Of a stretch of DNA of 64,000 nt, positions 7,676 to 16,713 are shown one piece after another; the first letter of the stretch is position 1; each line of letters opens with the position of its first letter. Under the pieces are notes generated by a model that had not been told where the DNA came from, did not search any database, and saw only the letters and a list, made by a program, of their open reading frames with translations. A program made the position numbers and the translations under genes. The stretch is from Tellurirhabdus rosea (GTDB taxonomy: Bacteria > Bacteroidota > Bacteroidia > Cytophagales > Spirosomataceae). The DNA lies in the NCBI RefSeq assembly GCF_026278345.1, contig NZ_CP111085.1:446001-510000 (forward strand), read 5' to 3'.

Positions 7676-9262
7676 TTACAGCGGAATATTGCCGTGTTTT
7701 TTCTTCGGCAGCGTGGCTACCTTATTTTCCAGCATCCCGAGAGCCCGGATGAGCTTCTGCCGGGTCTGGTGCGGGTAGATCACCTCGTCGATATAACCCC
7801 GGTGGGCCGCTTTGTACGGATTGGCGAACTTCTCGGTGTATTCGCTCACCTTCTCCTGCAGTTTGGCCTGCGGGTCGTCGGCCTCGGCAATTTCCCGCTT
7901 GAAGATAATTTCGGCGGCTCCGCCGGCGCCCATCACGGCGATTTCGGCGCTGGGCCAGGCGTAGTTCAGGTCCGCACCGATATGCTTCGAGTTCATGACG
8001 TCGTAGGCCCCGCCGTAAGCCTTGCGGGTGATGACGGTCACGCGGGGCACGGTCGCCTCGCAGAAGGCGTAAAGCAGCTTGGCCCCGTTGGTAATGATGC
8101 CGTTCCATTCCTGGTCGGTGCCCGGCAGAAAGCCCGGTACGTCTTCCAGCACCAGCAGCGGTATGTTGAAGGAATCGCAGAAACGGACAAACCGGGCGGC
8201 TTTCGTACTGGCGTTGATGTCGAGAACGCCAGCCAGCACCGCCGGCTGGTTGCCCACGATGCCGATACTGCGGCCCGCCATCCGGGCAAAGCCGACGACG
8301 ATGTTTTCGGCAAAATTCTTATGTACCTCGAAAAAGGAATCCGCATCCACCAGTTCCTCAATGACCTCGCGCATGTCGTAGGGCTGGTTCGGGTTTTCGG
8401 GAATGATGCGGTCCAGCTTACTGCGGGTCTCGTCGGCGGGTTCGTAGGGCAGCCGCGGGGCATCGTCTTCGCAGTTCTGCGGGATGTAGCTCAGCAGTTG
8501 CCGGATGTACTGGAGGCATTCCAGTTCGTTGGCGCAGGCAAAGTGCGTCACGCCCGACTTGGTGCTATGCGTACTCGCCCCGCCGAGTTCCTCGCTCGTG
8601 ACGGTTTCGTGCGTCACCGTTTTGACCACGTTCGGGCCGGTCACGAACATGTAGGACGTATTTTCGACCATCATGATAAAATCCGTGATGGCCGGACTGT
8701 AGACCGCGCCGCCCGCGCAGGGCCCCATCACGGCCGAAATCTGCGGGATGACGCCCGAGGCGAGGGTGTTACGGTAAAAAATATCGGCATATCCGGCCAG
8801 CGACAGCACGCCTTCCTGAATCCGGGCACCGCCGGAGTCGTTGAGGCCGATGACCGGCGCGCCGTTTTTCATGGCCAGGTCCATGATTTTGCAGATCTTT
8901 TCCGCATGCGTTTCCGACAGGGCCCCGCCAAAGACCGTGAAGTCCTGCGCGAAGACGTATACCAGCCGACCGTCGATGGTGCCGTAGCCCGTCACCACGC
9001 CGTCGCCGAGGTAATATTCCTTGTCGAGCCCGAAGTCCTTGGTCCGGTGCATGACGAATTTGCCGATTTCCTCAAAGGAGCCTTCGTCGAGCAACAGGGC
9101 GACGCGTTCGCGGGCGGTCAGTTTTCCTTTTTTGTGCTGGGCATCGATTCGTTTCTGCCCGCCGCCCAGTTCGGCCTCGGCGTTTTTACGGGCAAGTATT
9201 TCATTTTTTGAGGGTTGCGAAGAGTCCGGGGATATCACTGGGTTCGGGGTTTCAGTCTGCAT
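7676..9262 (-). CDS. pccB: Acyl-CoA carboxylase carboxyltransferase (beta) subunit, propionyl-CoA carboxylase type
   Basis: 528 residues comprising two crotonase-fold carboxyltransferase domains. It contains GGARIQEG for acyl-CoA/biotin binding and [16 protein letters not shown] in the N-domain, and [14 protein letters not shown] and [14 protein letters not shown] in the C-domain, all hallmarks of PccB/MmdA. It transfers CO2 from biotin to propionyl-CoA (or a related acyl-CoA), giving methylmalonyl-CoA. No biotin-carboxylase or biotin-carrier gene is adjacent, so the partner is elsewhere or the protein belongs to a methylmalonyl-CoA decarboxylase-type complex; sequence alone does not separate these. 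A TAACTTTG promoter lies 26 nt upstream of the start. Confidence 0.9.
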   Translation of the reverse strand: MQTETPNPVISPDSSQPSKNEILARKNAEAELGGGQKRIDAQHKKGKLTARERVALLLDEGSFEEIGKFVMHRTKDFGLDKEYYLGDGVVTGYGTIDGRLVYVFAQDFTVFGGALSETHAEKICKIMDLAMKNGAPVIGLNDSGGARIQEGVLSLAGYADIFYRNTLASGVIPQISAVMGPCAGGAVYSPAITDFIMMVENTSYMFVTGPNVVKTVTHETVTSEELGGASTHSTKSGVTHFACANELECLQYIRQLLSYIPQNCEDDAPRLPYEPADETRSKLDRIIPENPNQPYDMREVIEELVDADSFFEVHKNFAENIVVGFARMAGRSIGIVGNQPAVLAGVLDINASTKAARFVRFCDSFNIPLLVLEDVPGFLPGTDQEWNGIITNGAKLLYAFCEATVPRVTVITRKAYGGAYDVMNSKHIGADLNYAWPSAEIAVMGAGGAAEIIFKREIAEADDPQAKLQEKVSEYTEKFANPYKAAHRGYIDEVIYPHQTRQKLIRALGMLENKVATLPKKKHGNIPL

Positions 9263-9287
9263 GCGGTGTATGGGAAAGTGTCTGCAA

Positions 9288-9315
9288 CAAAGTTAAATTT
9301 TTGTTGAGAATCCAA
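9288..9315 (-). promoter_or_regulatory. Bacteroidota-type promoter for the acyl-CoA carboxylase gene
   Basis: On the minus strand TTG (9315-9313), 17 nt, then TAACTTTG (9295-9288), matching the TTG/TAnnTTTG consensus of Bacteroidota sigma-ABfr. The expected start of transcription is around 9281, giving a ~20-nt leader. Confidence 0.6.
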
Positions 9316-9358
9316 CGCTTAGAACAGTTTTTGTATCATCACCGGTAAAAGACATCTT

Positions 9359-9892
9359 ATGCCAAAACGCTACTTCCCTTCCCTGGGTCTGTGTGTGCTG
9401 ACGGGGCTGCTGATGGGCTGCGAACCGGTTGACAGTGAACCCGAAACGACTACGACGGGTTTGAGGCCGGTTTATGCTTCCTATACCGAAATCCGCAGCA
9501 TCCAGACGCTGGACCCGCAGCCCATGCGCAATCCCGGCAAGATTTACCTCAAAGACAACCTGCTGCTGGTCAACGAGGTCGGTCGGGGCATTCACCTCAT
9601 CGACAATTCGAACCCGGCCCAGCCCGTCAAACTTTCGTTTGTGTCCATTCCCGGCAATCTGGATCTGGCGATGAAAGGGTCGGTGCTGTATGCCGACAAT
9701 ACGCTGGACCTGGTGGCGCTGGATTTGTCGAATCCGCGCGCCGTGAAAGTGGTTAAACGCATCGAAAACGCCTTCCCGTACCAGGCCTACCCGAGCGAAC
9801 GCGGCGTCCGCTTCGAATGCGCCGATCCCGAAAAAGGGGTGGTCGTGCGCTGGGAGAAAACCAGTCTTAAAAACGCCCGCTGTCACCGCTAA
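9359..9892 (+). CDS. Lipoprotein with LVIVD-like beta-propeller repeats, short form
   Basis: 177 residues beginning with a lipoprotein signal (GLLMGC, Cys21). The mature part carries LVIVD-type repeats recognisable by NLLLVNEVGRGIHLIDNSNP and the following VLYADNTLDLVALDLSNP, each pairing a beta-strand with an 'L-I-D-x-S/N-P' turn. With only about two to three blades it cannot close a propeller alone. It is first of three genes, 11 nt ahead of the next LVIVD lipoprotein, so the two may form one composite. Exact function unknown; a surface or periplasmic scaffold is the usual assumption. Confidence 0.7.
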   Translation: MPKRYFPSLGLCVLTGLLMGCEPVDSEPETTTTGLRPVYASYTEIRSIQTLDPQPMRNPGKIYLKDNLLLVNEVGRGIHLIDNSNPAQPVKLSFVSIPGNLDLAMKGSVLYADNTLDLVALDLSNPRAVKVVKRIENAFPYQAYPSERGVRFECADPEKGVVVRWEKTSLKNARCHR

Positions 9893-9903
9893 GCCCTTCC
9901 GAC

Positions 9904-10653
9904 ATGAAAAAGCTTTTCCTCCTTTCGGCCCTGGCGGCCCTGCTGGGCAGTTGTTCGTCCGAAATCGGCAGCAAGGACGCCGTTTCACCGGGCACGGGCA
10001 TTGGCGGTTCGATGGCCCGGTTTACCGTCGCCGGCAATACGCTGTACCGCGTCGGGACCAACAACCTGCAGGCTTACGACATCAGCAGCGCCGCGGACCC
10101 CAAACCCGGACAGAACATTCCCCTGAACTTTGGCGTGGAGACGATTTTTCCGTACCGGAACAATCTCTTCATCGGCACCCAGACGGGCATGTACATCTTC
10201 GACATCAGCCAGCCCAACGCGCCCCGGCAGCTCTCGTTTTACAGCCACTTTGTGAGCTGCGACCCGGTGGTGGCCCAGGGCAACTACGCCTACGTGACCC
10301 TGCGCAGCGGCACGACCTGCCGGAACAACAACCTCAATTCGCTGGATGTGGTGGACATCCGGAACCTGTCGGCGCCCCGGCTGGTCAAAAGCTACCCGAT
10401 GCGCAACCCGCACGGGCTGGGCGTGGACGGCAACCTGCTGTTTGTCTGCGAAGGAGATTTTGGCCTGAAAGTCCTCGACATCACCGACCCGGAGAACGTC
10501 CGGGAGATTCGGTTTCTGGAAGATATTCAGTCGTACGACGTTATTCCGGCCCGCAACATCCTGATCGTGACGGGCAAAGGCGGCATTTCCCAATATAGTT
10601 ATACCGAAGCGGGCAGCCTCAAACTGCTCAGCAGTCTTGCGGTTGAAAAATAA
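9904..10653 (+). CDS. Lipoprotein with LVIVD-repeat beta-propeller
   Basis: 249 residues with a lipobox LLGSC (Cys17). At least four LVIVD repeats follow, seen as LQAYDIS, GMYIFDISQPNAPRQL, LDVVDIRNLSAPRLV and LKVLDITDPENVREI. The repeat family (PF08309) folds into a beta-propeller and is common in exported Bacteroidota proteins of unknown function. The stop codon abuts the ATG of the next gene (TAAATG), indicating translational coupling. The block PMRNPHGLGVDGN parallels PMRNPGKIYLKDN in the upstream lipoprotein, so the two genes are probably diverged duplicates. Confidence 0.8.
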   Translation: MKKLFLLSALAALLGSCSSEIGSKDAVSPGTGIGGSMARFTVAGNTLYRVGTNNLQAYDISSAADPKPGQNIPLNFGVETIFPYRNNLFIGTQTGMYIFDISQPNAPRQLSFYSHFVSCDPVVAQGNYAYVTLRSGTTCRNNNLNSLDVVDIRNLSAPRLVKSYPMRNPHGLGVDGNLLFVCEGDFGLKVLDITDPENVREIRFLEDIQSYDVIPARNILIVTGKGGISQYSYTEAGSLKLLSSLAVEK

Positions 10654-11379
10654 ATGAAGAAACTTTTCCTGTTACTCGCCGTACTACTGGGCGGCCAAAT
10701 GGCGCACGCCCAGGACACCCTGACGCTGAAACAATTTGAAAAAGAATCGTTTGCGGTCCTGAAATGGTCGCCGCTGACGCTGCTGAACCCCGACCCCTCG
10801 CTGCAGGTGGGCGCCGAATTCCGGACCTCTGCCCGCGAATCGGTGCAGGCGGAGGTCGGCTACGGTCGCTTTGCCTCCTGGGGGACGGACAACGAAGAAT
10901 ACCGCTTCAAGGAAACCTGGCGCGCCCGGGCCGAGTACCGCTGGTACCTGCGTCCCTACCGCAAACGGCAGCGTCCGGGGCAGTTGGGCGCGTTTCCGTT
11001 CGGGACGTATCTGGCGGCGGAGCTTTTTTACAAGCAGATCAACGTTCTGGACCGTGGAACGGTCGGCCGGGACTGTGCCGACGGCGGTTTCAACTGCGCG
11101 TATTTCGAAGACACGTACCAGCCCGTTTCGCGGTTTGTCAAGGCGGGTTATTTCAAAATTGGCTGGCAGATGCCGTTTTCGACCCGCCCGCTCAGCCGCT
11201 TTCTGATGGATTTCAACGTGGGTATCGGCTTCCGGCACGTGAAAGTGCGGCGGTACGGGGCCGAGGCGGACTTCTTCGGAGGCGCGTGGTTCGACCGCTT
11301 CGACTACCCCGATACGCCGCTGGTCCCAGACCTGACGGTGGGGTTCAAAGTGGGTTATCTGCTCCAGCGCAACAATTGA
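10654..11379 (+). CDS. Outer-membrane beta-barrel-like protein, third gene of the LVIVD lipoprotein operon
   Basis: 241 residues with a signal peptide ending MAHAQ (about residue 19). The mature sequence alternates amphipathic strands rich in aromatic residues (VQAEVGYGRFAS, ARAEYRWYLRPYRK, GTYLAAELFYKQ) and ends in a strand (TVGFKVGYLLQ), the pattern of a small outer-membrane barrel of the DUF3575 sort. Two cysteines (CADGGFNC) may form a disulphide in a loop. It starts at the base after the previous stop. I infer it is the membrane partner of the two LVIVD lipoproteins. Confidence 0.65.
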   Translation: MKKLFLLLAVLLGGQMAHAQDTLTLKQFEKESFAVLKWSPLTLLNPDPSLQVGAEFRTSARESVQAEVGYGRFASWGTDNEEYRFKETWRARAEYRWYLRPYRKRQRPGQLGAFPFGTYLAAELFYKQINVLDRGTVGRDCADGGFNCAYFEDTYQPVSRFVKAGYFKIGWQMPFSTRPLSRFLMDFNVGIGFRHVKVRRYGAEADFFGGAWFDRFDYPDTPLVPDLTVGFKVGYLLQRNN

Positions 11380-11414
11380 TTTTGCAGGCTATGGGTTAGG
11401 CCATGCGTCAAAAA

Positions 11415-11445
11415 AAACGGCGTGGTCGAATCCACAATGCCGTTT
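11415..11445 (+). terminator. Hairpin terminator of the LVIVD operon
   Basis: Outer stem AAACGGC/GCCGTTT with inner GTGG/CCAC pairing and a small bulge; the T-run (TTTCCTGTGTTTCTTTG) is interrupted. It lies 36 nt after the stop. Confidence 0.6.
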
Positions 11446-11472
11446 CCTGTGTTTCTTTGTTGAGCAACCCCG

Positions 11473-11516
11473 AATGCCTGATGATTGATGCCCCTTTTCA
11501 TCATTCATTATTCATT
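11473..11516. repeat. Imperfect heptamer-word inverted repeat upstream of hslU
   Basis: The left side carries TGATGAT/TGATGCC, the right side CATCATT/CATTATT/CATTTTT/CATT. About 13 of 18 positions pair. It ends roughly 12-15 nt before the hslU ATG, so it would sit in the hslU leader if transcription starts upstream of it. Confidence 0.6.
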
Positions 11517-11531
11517 TTTCATTAAAGAAAC

Positions 11532-12929
11532 ATGACCCAATCACTGAAGGACCTTACGCCACGCCAGATCGTTGCCGAACTGGATCAATACATTATCGGA
11601 CAGCACGACGCCAAGCGCAACGTCGCCATTGCCCTGCGCAACCGCTGGCGGCGCATGAACAGCGCCCCGGAGATGCAGCACGAGATTGTCCCCAACAACA
11701 TCCTGATGATCGGCGCTACCGGCGTCGGTAAAACCGAAATTGCCCGTCGGCTGGCCAAAATTGCCGACGCCCCGTTTACCAAAGTCGAAGCGTCCAAATT
11801 CACGGAAGTCGGCTATGTGGGCCGCGACGTGGAGAGCATGGTGCGCGACCTGGTCGAACAGGCCGTCAACATGGTCAAGGCCGCCAAAAAAGAGCAGGTG
11901 AAAAGCCGCGCCGCCCGGCTGGTGGAAGACCACATTCTCGACATTCTGATTCCGCCCGTCAAACAGCCCGCCACCGGATTTGTGATGGAAGACCGGAACA
12001 GCGACCGCATTCCCGACTCGGATGCCGAACTGAACGAGCGCACCCGCGACCGCTTCCGCGAAAAAATCCGGACCGGCGAAGTGGATCACCGCGAAATCGA
12101 AATTGAAGTGCAGCAGGCCCAGACGCCCAATATCGGGATGATCGGCGGGACCGTGGACGAACTGTCGATGATGAACATTCAGGACATGATCGGCGGCATG
12201 CTGCCCCGCCGCGGCCGCAAACGCAAGGTGACCATCGCCGAAGCCAAAAAGATTCTGCTGGAAGAAGAAGCGGCCAAGCTCATCGACATGGACGAGGTGA
12301 AGGACGAAGCCATCCGCAAGGCCGAAAATACGGGCATTATCTTCATCGACGAAATCGACAAGATTGCTTCCGGACGCGGCAATGGCGGTTCGGGCGGCCC
12401 GGACGTAAGCCGGGAAGGCGTGCAGCGCGACCTACTTCCGATTGTCGAAGGGAGCGCGGTGAACACGAAGTACGGCGTCATCAACACCGACCATATTCTG
12501 TTCATCGCGGCGGGGGCCTTCCACGTCTCCAAACCCAGCGACCTCATTCCGGAGCTACAGGGCCGCTTCCCGATCCGGGTGGAACTGCAAAGCCTGTCGG
12601 AAGACGATTTTTACCGGATTCTGAGTGCTCCCAAAAACGCCCTGACAAAGCAGTACGTGGCGATGATGCAGGCCGAAGGGGTGGAACTGACGTTTCAGGA
12701 CGAAGCCCTGCTGGAAATCGCCCGGATTGCGTTCGGGGTCAACTCGGAGATGGAAAACATCGGCGCCCGTCGCCTGCAAACCGTCATGAGTCAGCTGCTC
12801 AACGATTTCATGTTCGACATTCCGGACGTGATCGGACCCAACGCGCACGTGGTCATTACCCGCGAAATGGTGCAGGAAAAACTCAGCAGTCTGGTGCAGA
12901 ACCGGGATTTGAGTCAGTTTATTCTATAA
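11532..12929 (+). CDS. hslU: ATP-dependent protease ATPase subunit HslU
   Basis: 465 residues, a Clp/Hsp100 AAA+ unfoldase that feeds proteins to the HslV peptidase ring. The N-terminal LTPRQIVAELDQYIIGQ is the HslU signature, Walker A GATGVGKT is at 61-68, Walker B FIDEIDKIA near 270, and the I-domain lies between them (about residues 110-240). The C-terminal QNRDLSQFIL supplies the tail that inserts into HslV. Unusually for this pair, hslV is not adjacent but lies about 9 kb away on the opposite strand (22151-22690). Confidence 0.97.
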   Translation: MTQSLKDLTPRQIVAELDQYIIGQHDAKRNVAIALRNRWRRMNSAPEMQHEIVPNNILMIGATGVGKTEIARRLAKIADAPFTKVEASKFTEVGYVGRDVESMVRDLVEQAVNMVKAAKKEQVKSRAARLVEDHILDILIPPVKQPATGFVMEDRNSDRIPDSDAELNERTRDRFREKIRTGEVDHREIEIEVQQAQTPNIGMIGGTVDELSMMNIQDMIGGMLPRRGRKRKVTIAEAKKILLEEEAAKLIDMDEVKDEAIRKAENTGIIFIDEIDKIASGRGNGGSGGPDVSREGVQRDLLPIVEGSAVNTKYGVINTDHILFIAAGAFHVSKPSDLIPELQGRFPIRVELQSLSEDDFYRILSAPKNALTKQYVAMMQAEGVELTFQDEALLEIARIAFGVNSEMENIGARRLQTVMSQLLNDFMFDIPDVIGPNAHVVITREMVQEKLSSLVQNRDLSQFIL

Positions 12930-12932
12930 AAT

Positions 12933-12979
12933 CCAAGTAGGGAAGTCAGAGGCCATTGGCCGACGACCTCCCTACTTGG
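12933..12979. terminator. Bidirectional hairpin between convergent hslU and acyltransferase
   Basis: 15-bp arms CCAAGTAGGGAAGTC and GACCTCCCTACTTGG pair with one mismatch, enclosing a second small palindrome GGCCATTGGCC. It starts 3 nt after the hslU stop and ends 6 nt before the end of the facing gene. Confidence 0.75.
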
Positions 12980-12985
12980 GGTCAT

Positions 12986-13555
12986 TCAGGCAATCTCTCC
13001 TGTCCGTTCGTACCGTTTCAGCCATTCTTTATGCACTCCCTGCACCTGGCTGAAAAATTCGTAGACGGCCAGCATATCCCGCTGATAATCGCCCGTTACG
13101 TAGATGGGTTCTCCCAGAATGACGCATTTGCGGGGGTGGTCGAACCCGACCGGAACCAGGGGAACGCCGGCCTTCAGCGCCATGTAATAAAAGCCGGTTT
13201 TGAGCCGCGCCACATCGCTACGGGTGCCTTCGGGCGCAATGCAGATATGCAGTGATTCACTGGAATTAAACTTTTCAGCAACCGCATCCACGAAGTTGTT
13301 GGAGCGGCTCCGGTCCACCGGCTCACCGCTCAGCGCCCGGAAGAACCAGCCCGAATACCATTTGAACAGTTCTTTCTTGGCCAGATACCGCACGTTCATG
13401 TTGAACGTCGCCCGCGCCCCCACGCCCACCGGAAAGTCCCAGTTGCTACTATGCGGAGCCACCACCCAGATGCTTTTTGGCAGATGATGGGGCACCGGCC
13501 CGGCCACTTTCCAGCCTGCCAGCCGGTAAAGCCATTTAAAAAGTAAGCGAAACAT
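12986..13555 (-). CDS. PlsC-family 1-acyl-glycerol-3-phosphate acyltransferase-like protein
   Basis: 189 residues with the acyltransferase motifs in order: HSSNWD (HX4D, catalytic His/Asp, about residues 35-40), a basic FRALSGEPVDRS segment (block II), APEGTRSD (EGTR, block III, near 109-116) and GVPLVPVGFD (block IV). Such enzymes acylate lysophosphatidic acid or other lipid acceptors at the inner membrane. The product is shorter than E. coli PlsC and lacks a clear N-terminal membrane anchor beyond LLFKWLYRLAG, resembling Bacteroidota PlsC-like proteins of unproven acceptor. Confidence 0.85.
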   Translation of the reverse strand: MFRLLFKWLYRLAGWKVAGPVPHHLPKSIWVVAPHSSNWDFPVGVGARATFNMNVRYLAKKELFKWYSGWFFRALSGEPVDRSRSNNFVDAVAEKFNSSESLHICIAPEGTRSDVARLKTGFYYMALKAGVPLVPVGFDHPRKCVILGEPIYVTGDYQRDMLAVYEFFSQVQGVHKEWLKRYERTGEIA

Positions 13556-13567
13556 AAAGAAGTTCTT

Positions 13568-13655
13568 GGTTTATAGTTTAGGGTTTATAGTTTGGGAGGC
13601 AAGCAATAACCCTCTGTAAGTCAGAACGATGCCCATAAACGATAAACCTCAAACT
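13568..13655. repeat. Heptamer-word inverted repeat (GGTTTAT family)
   Basis: Left arm 13568-13596 is GGTTTAT/AGTTTAG/GGTTTAT/AGTTTGG. The right arm (13632-13655) is CATAAAC/GATAAAC/CTCAAAC. It lies between the site-2 protease 3' end and the acyltransferase start (same strand). The words match those of the element at 24634-24716, so the two are one family. Confidence 0.8.
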
Positions 13656-13743
13656 AATTCATAACCGGTACTTGCCCGAATGTATGATGGAGCGATGGAA
13701 TGACCAACGCTCAGACTACGTCCTGACCGAAAATTGAGACGGA

Positions 13744-14889
13744 CTAGGTAATCACGAAGGGCTGCGGACTGAAGCAGAGGATGAAAATAAGGAGCGCCAG
13801 CCAGCCCAGCACTTTCCGTTTGGTGTCCAGCGGTTCGTCGTATTCCGTATCCGGGTGGTGTACGCCCAGAAAACGGCCCAGAATAAAGATAAACAGCAGA
13901 AAGCCGGGATAGCCCTCCCAATCCGGCTGGAGGTAAGCCAGCAGAAACTGCCCCGCCACCACGCCCAGCGCGATGAGCAGGCCCGTCATCCGGTTTTCGC
14001 TCAGCCGGAAACAGCTCAGGTACAGCACAAAGACGTAAAACGCCAGTTTTCCCATTTCGTTCCAGAACAGTTCGTCGTTGGCCACGGCAAAGTCCGAAGG
14101 CTTGAAAAACCCGATTCCCGCGTAGAACATGAACGAAACGAACAGCGTCGGGGCCACCACCCGGAAGGCCCGGCGACCAATCAGGCCGTACAGAATGTGC
14201 CCGCCGTCGAGCTGGCCGATGGGCAGCAGATTGAGCGAGGTAAAAAACAGCGAGAAGTAGCCCGCCAGCAGGAATGGGTAGTGAATTACTTCGTAACGGT
14301 GCGGCATCAGCGCCGGATCGGCCACGTATGTCCGGAAGAGCCAGAACAGGATGTTATCGCCAAACGACAGCAGGCTTTCGGGGGGCAGGTTGCCGTAAAC
14401 AAACTCCCCGTAGCGCTCGCCAAACTGCCGGTAATTGGGGTGAATGGAATACACATAATCCAGCGGCGGCAAGTGCGTAAACCCGTACCACAGCACCAGC
14501 AGGGCGGCCACAAAGCCCGCCAACGGCCCGGCAATGCCGATGTCGAAGTATTTTTTCCGGCTGGCAATGTAGTCCTGAATCCGGATGAAAGCCCCGAGCG
14601 TCCCGAGGCTTTGGCCGAGGCCGAACCAGAGCGGAATGTAATACGGCAGCGTCACGCGAACCTGGTGGTATTTGGCCGTGAAGTAATGCCCGAACTCGTG
14701 GATGGTCAGAACGGCCAGAAACGGCAGCGAATACTGGAAGCCGTTCAGGAATTCGGGCAGGCCCAGGTTGGCCGTGGGGTCCAGAAAAGAACGGCCGGTC
14801 ATCCATTCGGTACCGGCCAGGGTGGTGGTAATGAGCGTCAGCAGAAACAGGCTAACCTGCAATAGTAGCGTCTTCGTTCGTGGGTTCAT
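13744..14889 (-). CDS. Site-2 protease family (M50) intramembrane zinc metallopeptidase
   Basis: 381 residues from the ATG at 14889; a TTG five codons upstream is the only alternative. The zinc motif HEFGH is at residues 64-68 in a hydrophobic helix, and the third ligand motif PIGQLDGGH lies near residue 226, the defining pair of S2P enzymes. About eight membrane segments are visible. There is no PDZ domain, so it is not a RseP-type regulator but closer to the sporulation/plant EGY-like group. The gene start overlaps the end of the upstream HAD gene by 38 nt, implying co-transcription. The substrate is unknown. Confidence 0.92.
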   Translation of the reverse strand: MNPRTKTLLLQVSLFLLTLITTTLAGTEWMTGRSFLDPTANLGLPEFLNGFQYSLPFLAVLTIHEFGHYFTAKYHQVRVTLPYYIPLWFGLGQSLGTLGAFIRIQDYIASRKKYFDIGIAGPLAGFVAALLVLWYGFTHLPPLDYVYSIHPNYRQFGERYGEFVYGNLPPESLLSFGDNILFWLFRTYVADPALMPHRYEVIHYPFLLAGYFSLFFTSLNLLPIGQLDGGHILYGLIGRRAFRVVAPTLFVSFMFYAGIGFFKPSDFAVANDELFWNEMGKLAFYVFVLYLSCFRLSENRMTGLLIALGVVAGQFLLAYLQPDWEGYPGFLLFIFILGRFLGVHHPDTEYDEPLDTKRKVLGWLALLIFILCFSPQPFVIT

Positions 14890-15520
14890 CGCGCAGATAA
14901 TCAAGAATCGTCAGGGGCGGCTGGACCTGCACCGCCACAATACCTAACTCAGCAGCCCCGCGGATGTTATCGGCATTGTCGTCGAGGAAAACGGTCTCCC
15001 CGGCCACCAGCCCCGCATCGTCGAGCACATACTGATAAATATCGGGCGAAGGCTTCATCATCCGGATTTCGTAGGAATAATACACCTTCTCGAAGAGTTC
15101 GTTGAGCGTCGGGACGCCTGCCACCTGGTGCAGTTTCTGGTTGACTTCCCGAATATGAATGGGACTGGTGTTGCTCAGCAGGAAGAGCCGGTAGCGGCCT
15201 TTCAGCTCCTGAATGCGTTTGATCCGCTCGATGGGCAGGTCGAGCAGGAGTGTATTCCAGGCTTCGTCGATCACCTCATCGGCCCATTCCTTATTGGCCA
15301 GAATCTGCCGGATGTGGTCGCGGAACCCCTTGTCGTCCACCAGTCCCGTTTCGAACTGCTGAAACACCTGGTGTTCCCGGAACAGAATCTGCACCTGCTC
15401 CAGGGTCAGGCCCGACAAGCGCGAAAACGCCAGTGCCGTCAGGCTGACGTTGATGGGAATAATGACATCTCCGAGGTCGAAGATGATGTTTTTGATGTTG
15501 GGGGTCAGGACGCTGCTCAT
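14852..15520 (-). CDS. HAD-superfamily (subfamily IA) phosphatase, YihX-like
   Basis: 222 residues from the ATG at 15520; a longer frame would run through the upstream inverted repeat. Motif I FDLGDV is at 14-19 (Asp nucleophile D15), with the second Asp replaced by Gly as in YihX/epoxide-hydrolase N-terminal-like HADs. Motif II LLSNTS is near 106, motif III Lys lies in RMMKPSPDIY, and motif IV VFLDDNADNI is near 178. It probably hydrolyses a sugar phosphate or other small phosphate ester. It overlaps the start of the site-2 protease gene by 38 nt. Confidence 0.9.
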   Translation of the reverse strand: MSSVLTPNIKNIIFDLGDVIIPINVSLTALAFSRLSGLTLEQVQILFREHQVFQQFETGLVDDKGFRDHIRQILANKEWADEVIDEAWNTLLLDLPIERIKRIQELKGRYRLFLLSNTSPIHIREVNQKLHQVAGVPTLNELFEKVYYSYEIRMMKPSPDIYQYVLDDAGLVAGETVFLDDNADNIRGAAELGIVAVQVQPPLTILDYLRDEPTNEDATIAG

Positions 15521-15533
15521 AAGTCTTGAACTT

Positions 15534-15608
15534 GGATTACGCAGATTTACAGATGAACAGGAGAAAATTAGGGGCAATCTCCTGTTAATCCGTAAATCTG
15601 CGTAATCC
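15534..15608. repeat. 30-bp inverted repeat between accA and the HAD gene (CAGATTTACGC family)
   Basis: Arms 15534-15563 and 15579-15608 pair over 30 bp with two mismatches around a 15-nt loop. The words ATTACGCAG/ATTTACAG resemble the CTGCGTAAATCTGCG elements at 35749 and 49934. It lies 9 nt beyond the accA stop and 13 nt before the HAD start codon, so it fills the whole intergenic gap. Confidence 0.9.
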
Positions 15609-15617
15609 GGGTTCTGA

Positions 15618-16571
15618 TTATTCTACCACTACTCCCATCGAGCAGAACTTCTCGATCCGTTGATCGATCCGCTCTTCCGGGGAGAGTTCATTCAGTTCGG
15701 CGATGGTTTCCAGAATGACTTTTTTAAGCCGCTGGCCCATTTCGACGTGGTCGTTGTGGGCGCCGCCCATGGGTTCCTCAACGATGCCGTCTACCAGTCC
15801 GTTTTTCTGCATATCCCGGGCGGTCACCTTCATGGCCTCCGCCGCCTGTTCCTTATAGTCCCAGCTGCGCCACAGGATCGTCGAGCAGTTTTCGGGCGAA
15901 ATAACGGAGTACCAGGTATTTTCCAGCATCAGGACGCGGTCGCCGATGGCGATCCCGAGGGCCCCGCCGGAAGCGCCTTCCCCGATGATGACGGAGATAA
16001 CGGGCACCCGCAGCATGAACATTTCCTTCAGGTTCCGGGCGATGGCTTCACCCTGTCCACGCTCTTCGGCTTCCAGACCCGGGAAAGCGCCCGGCGTGTC
16101 GATGAGCGTCACGATGGGCTTGTTGAATTTCTCGGCCAGCTTCATCAGACGCAGGGCCTTGCGGTAGCCTTCAGGGTTGGGCATCCCGAAGTTCCGGTGC
16201 TGGCGCTGCTTGGTGTTGCGGCCTTTCTGCTGTCCGATAATCATCACGGTCTGCCCTTCGATTTCGCAGAAACCACCGACCATCGCCGGGTCGTCGCGGA
16301 CGGTCCGGTCGCCGTGCAGTTCGATAAACTGCTCACACATCTGTTCGATGTAGTCCAGCGTGTACGGCCGGTCCGGATGACGGGAAAGCTGCACCCGCTG
16401 CCAGCGGGTCAGGTTTTCGAAAATTTCGTGGCGAAGTTTGTCGATGCTGACTTCGAGCGACTGAACGGCTTCGCTGACATCAACATTATTTGTTTCAGCC
16501 AGCTTCTTCATATCAATCAGTCGTGCTTCCAGGTCAGCGATGGGCTTTTCAAAATCCAGATACGTTCTCAT
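15618..16571 (-). CDS. accA: Acetyl-CoA carboxylase carboxyltransferase subunit alpha
   Basis: 317 residues, full AccA length. It combines with AccD to transfer CO2 from biotinyl-AccB to acetyl-CoA, giving malonyl-CoA for fatty-acid synthesis. Recognisable blocks are the N-terminal [14 protein letters not shown] helix pair, [43 protein letters not shown] and [11 protein letters not shown]. accD is not nearby. A strong promoter lies at 16714-16742, and the entire heptamer-word inverted repeat sits in the ~135-nt leader between promoter and start codon. Confidence 0.97.
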   Translation of the reverse strand: MRTYLDFEKPIADLEARLIDMKKLAETNNVDVSEAVQSLEVSIDKLRHEIFENLTRWQRVQLSRHPDRPYTLDYIEQMCEQFIELHGDRTVRDDPAMVGGFCEIEGQTVMIIGQQKGRNTKQRQHRNFGMPNPEGYRKALRLMKLAEKFNKPIVTLIDTPGAFPGLEAEERGQGEAIARNLKEMFMLRVPVISVIIGEGASGGALGIAIGDRVLMLENTWYSVISPENCSTILWRSWDYKEQAAEAMKVTARDMQKNGLVDGIVEEPMGGAHNDHVEMGQRLKKVILETIAELNELSPEERIDQRIEKFCSMGVVVE

Positions 16572-16598
16572 TCTAAAAAAATTGAGGCGTAAATTAAT

Positions 16599-16705
16599 AA
16601 GTCGTAAGTCATAAGTCGTAAGTCGTAAGTGCTATGCCTATTGTAACATCCGGCCAGGCACTTACGACTTATGACTTACGACTTGTGACTTATGACTTAC
16701 GACTT
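16599..16705. repeat. Heptamer-word inverted repeat (AAGTCRT family) in the accA leader
   Basis: The left arm (16599-16632) holds four to five heptamers AAGTCGT/AAGTCAT. The right arm (16658-16705) holds six complementary heptamers (ACGACTT, ATGACTT, GTGACTT), leaving two unpaired repeats. The innermost stem reads AAGTGC/GGCACTT around a 25-nt loop. The predicted accA transcript would begin almost exactly at the right edge, so the repeat would make up most of the 5' leader. Confidence 0.9.
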
Positions 16706-16713
16706 TAGTGCGA

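Noticed and set aside
16599-16705. Possible CRISPR-like array because of short tandem repeats
   Set aside because: Units are 7 bp without spacers and occur as two complementary arrays forming a hairpin; no cas genes are present.
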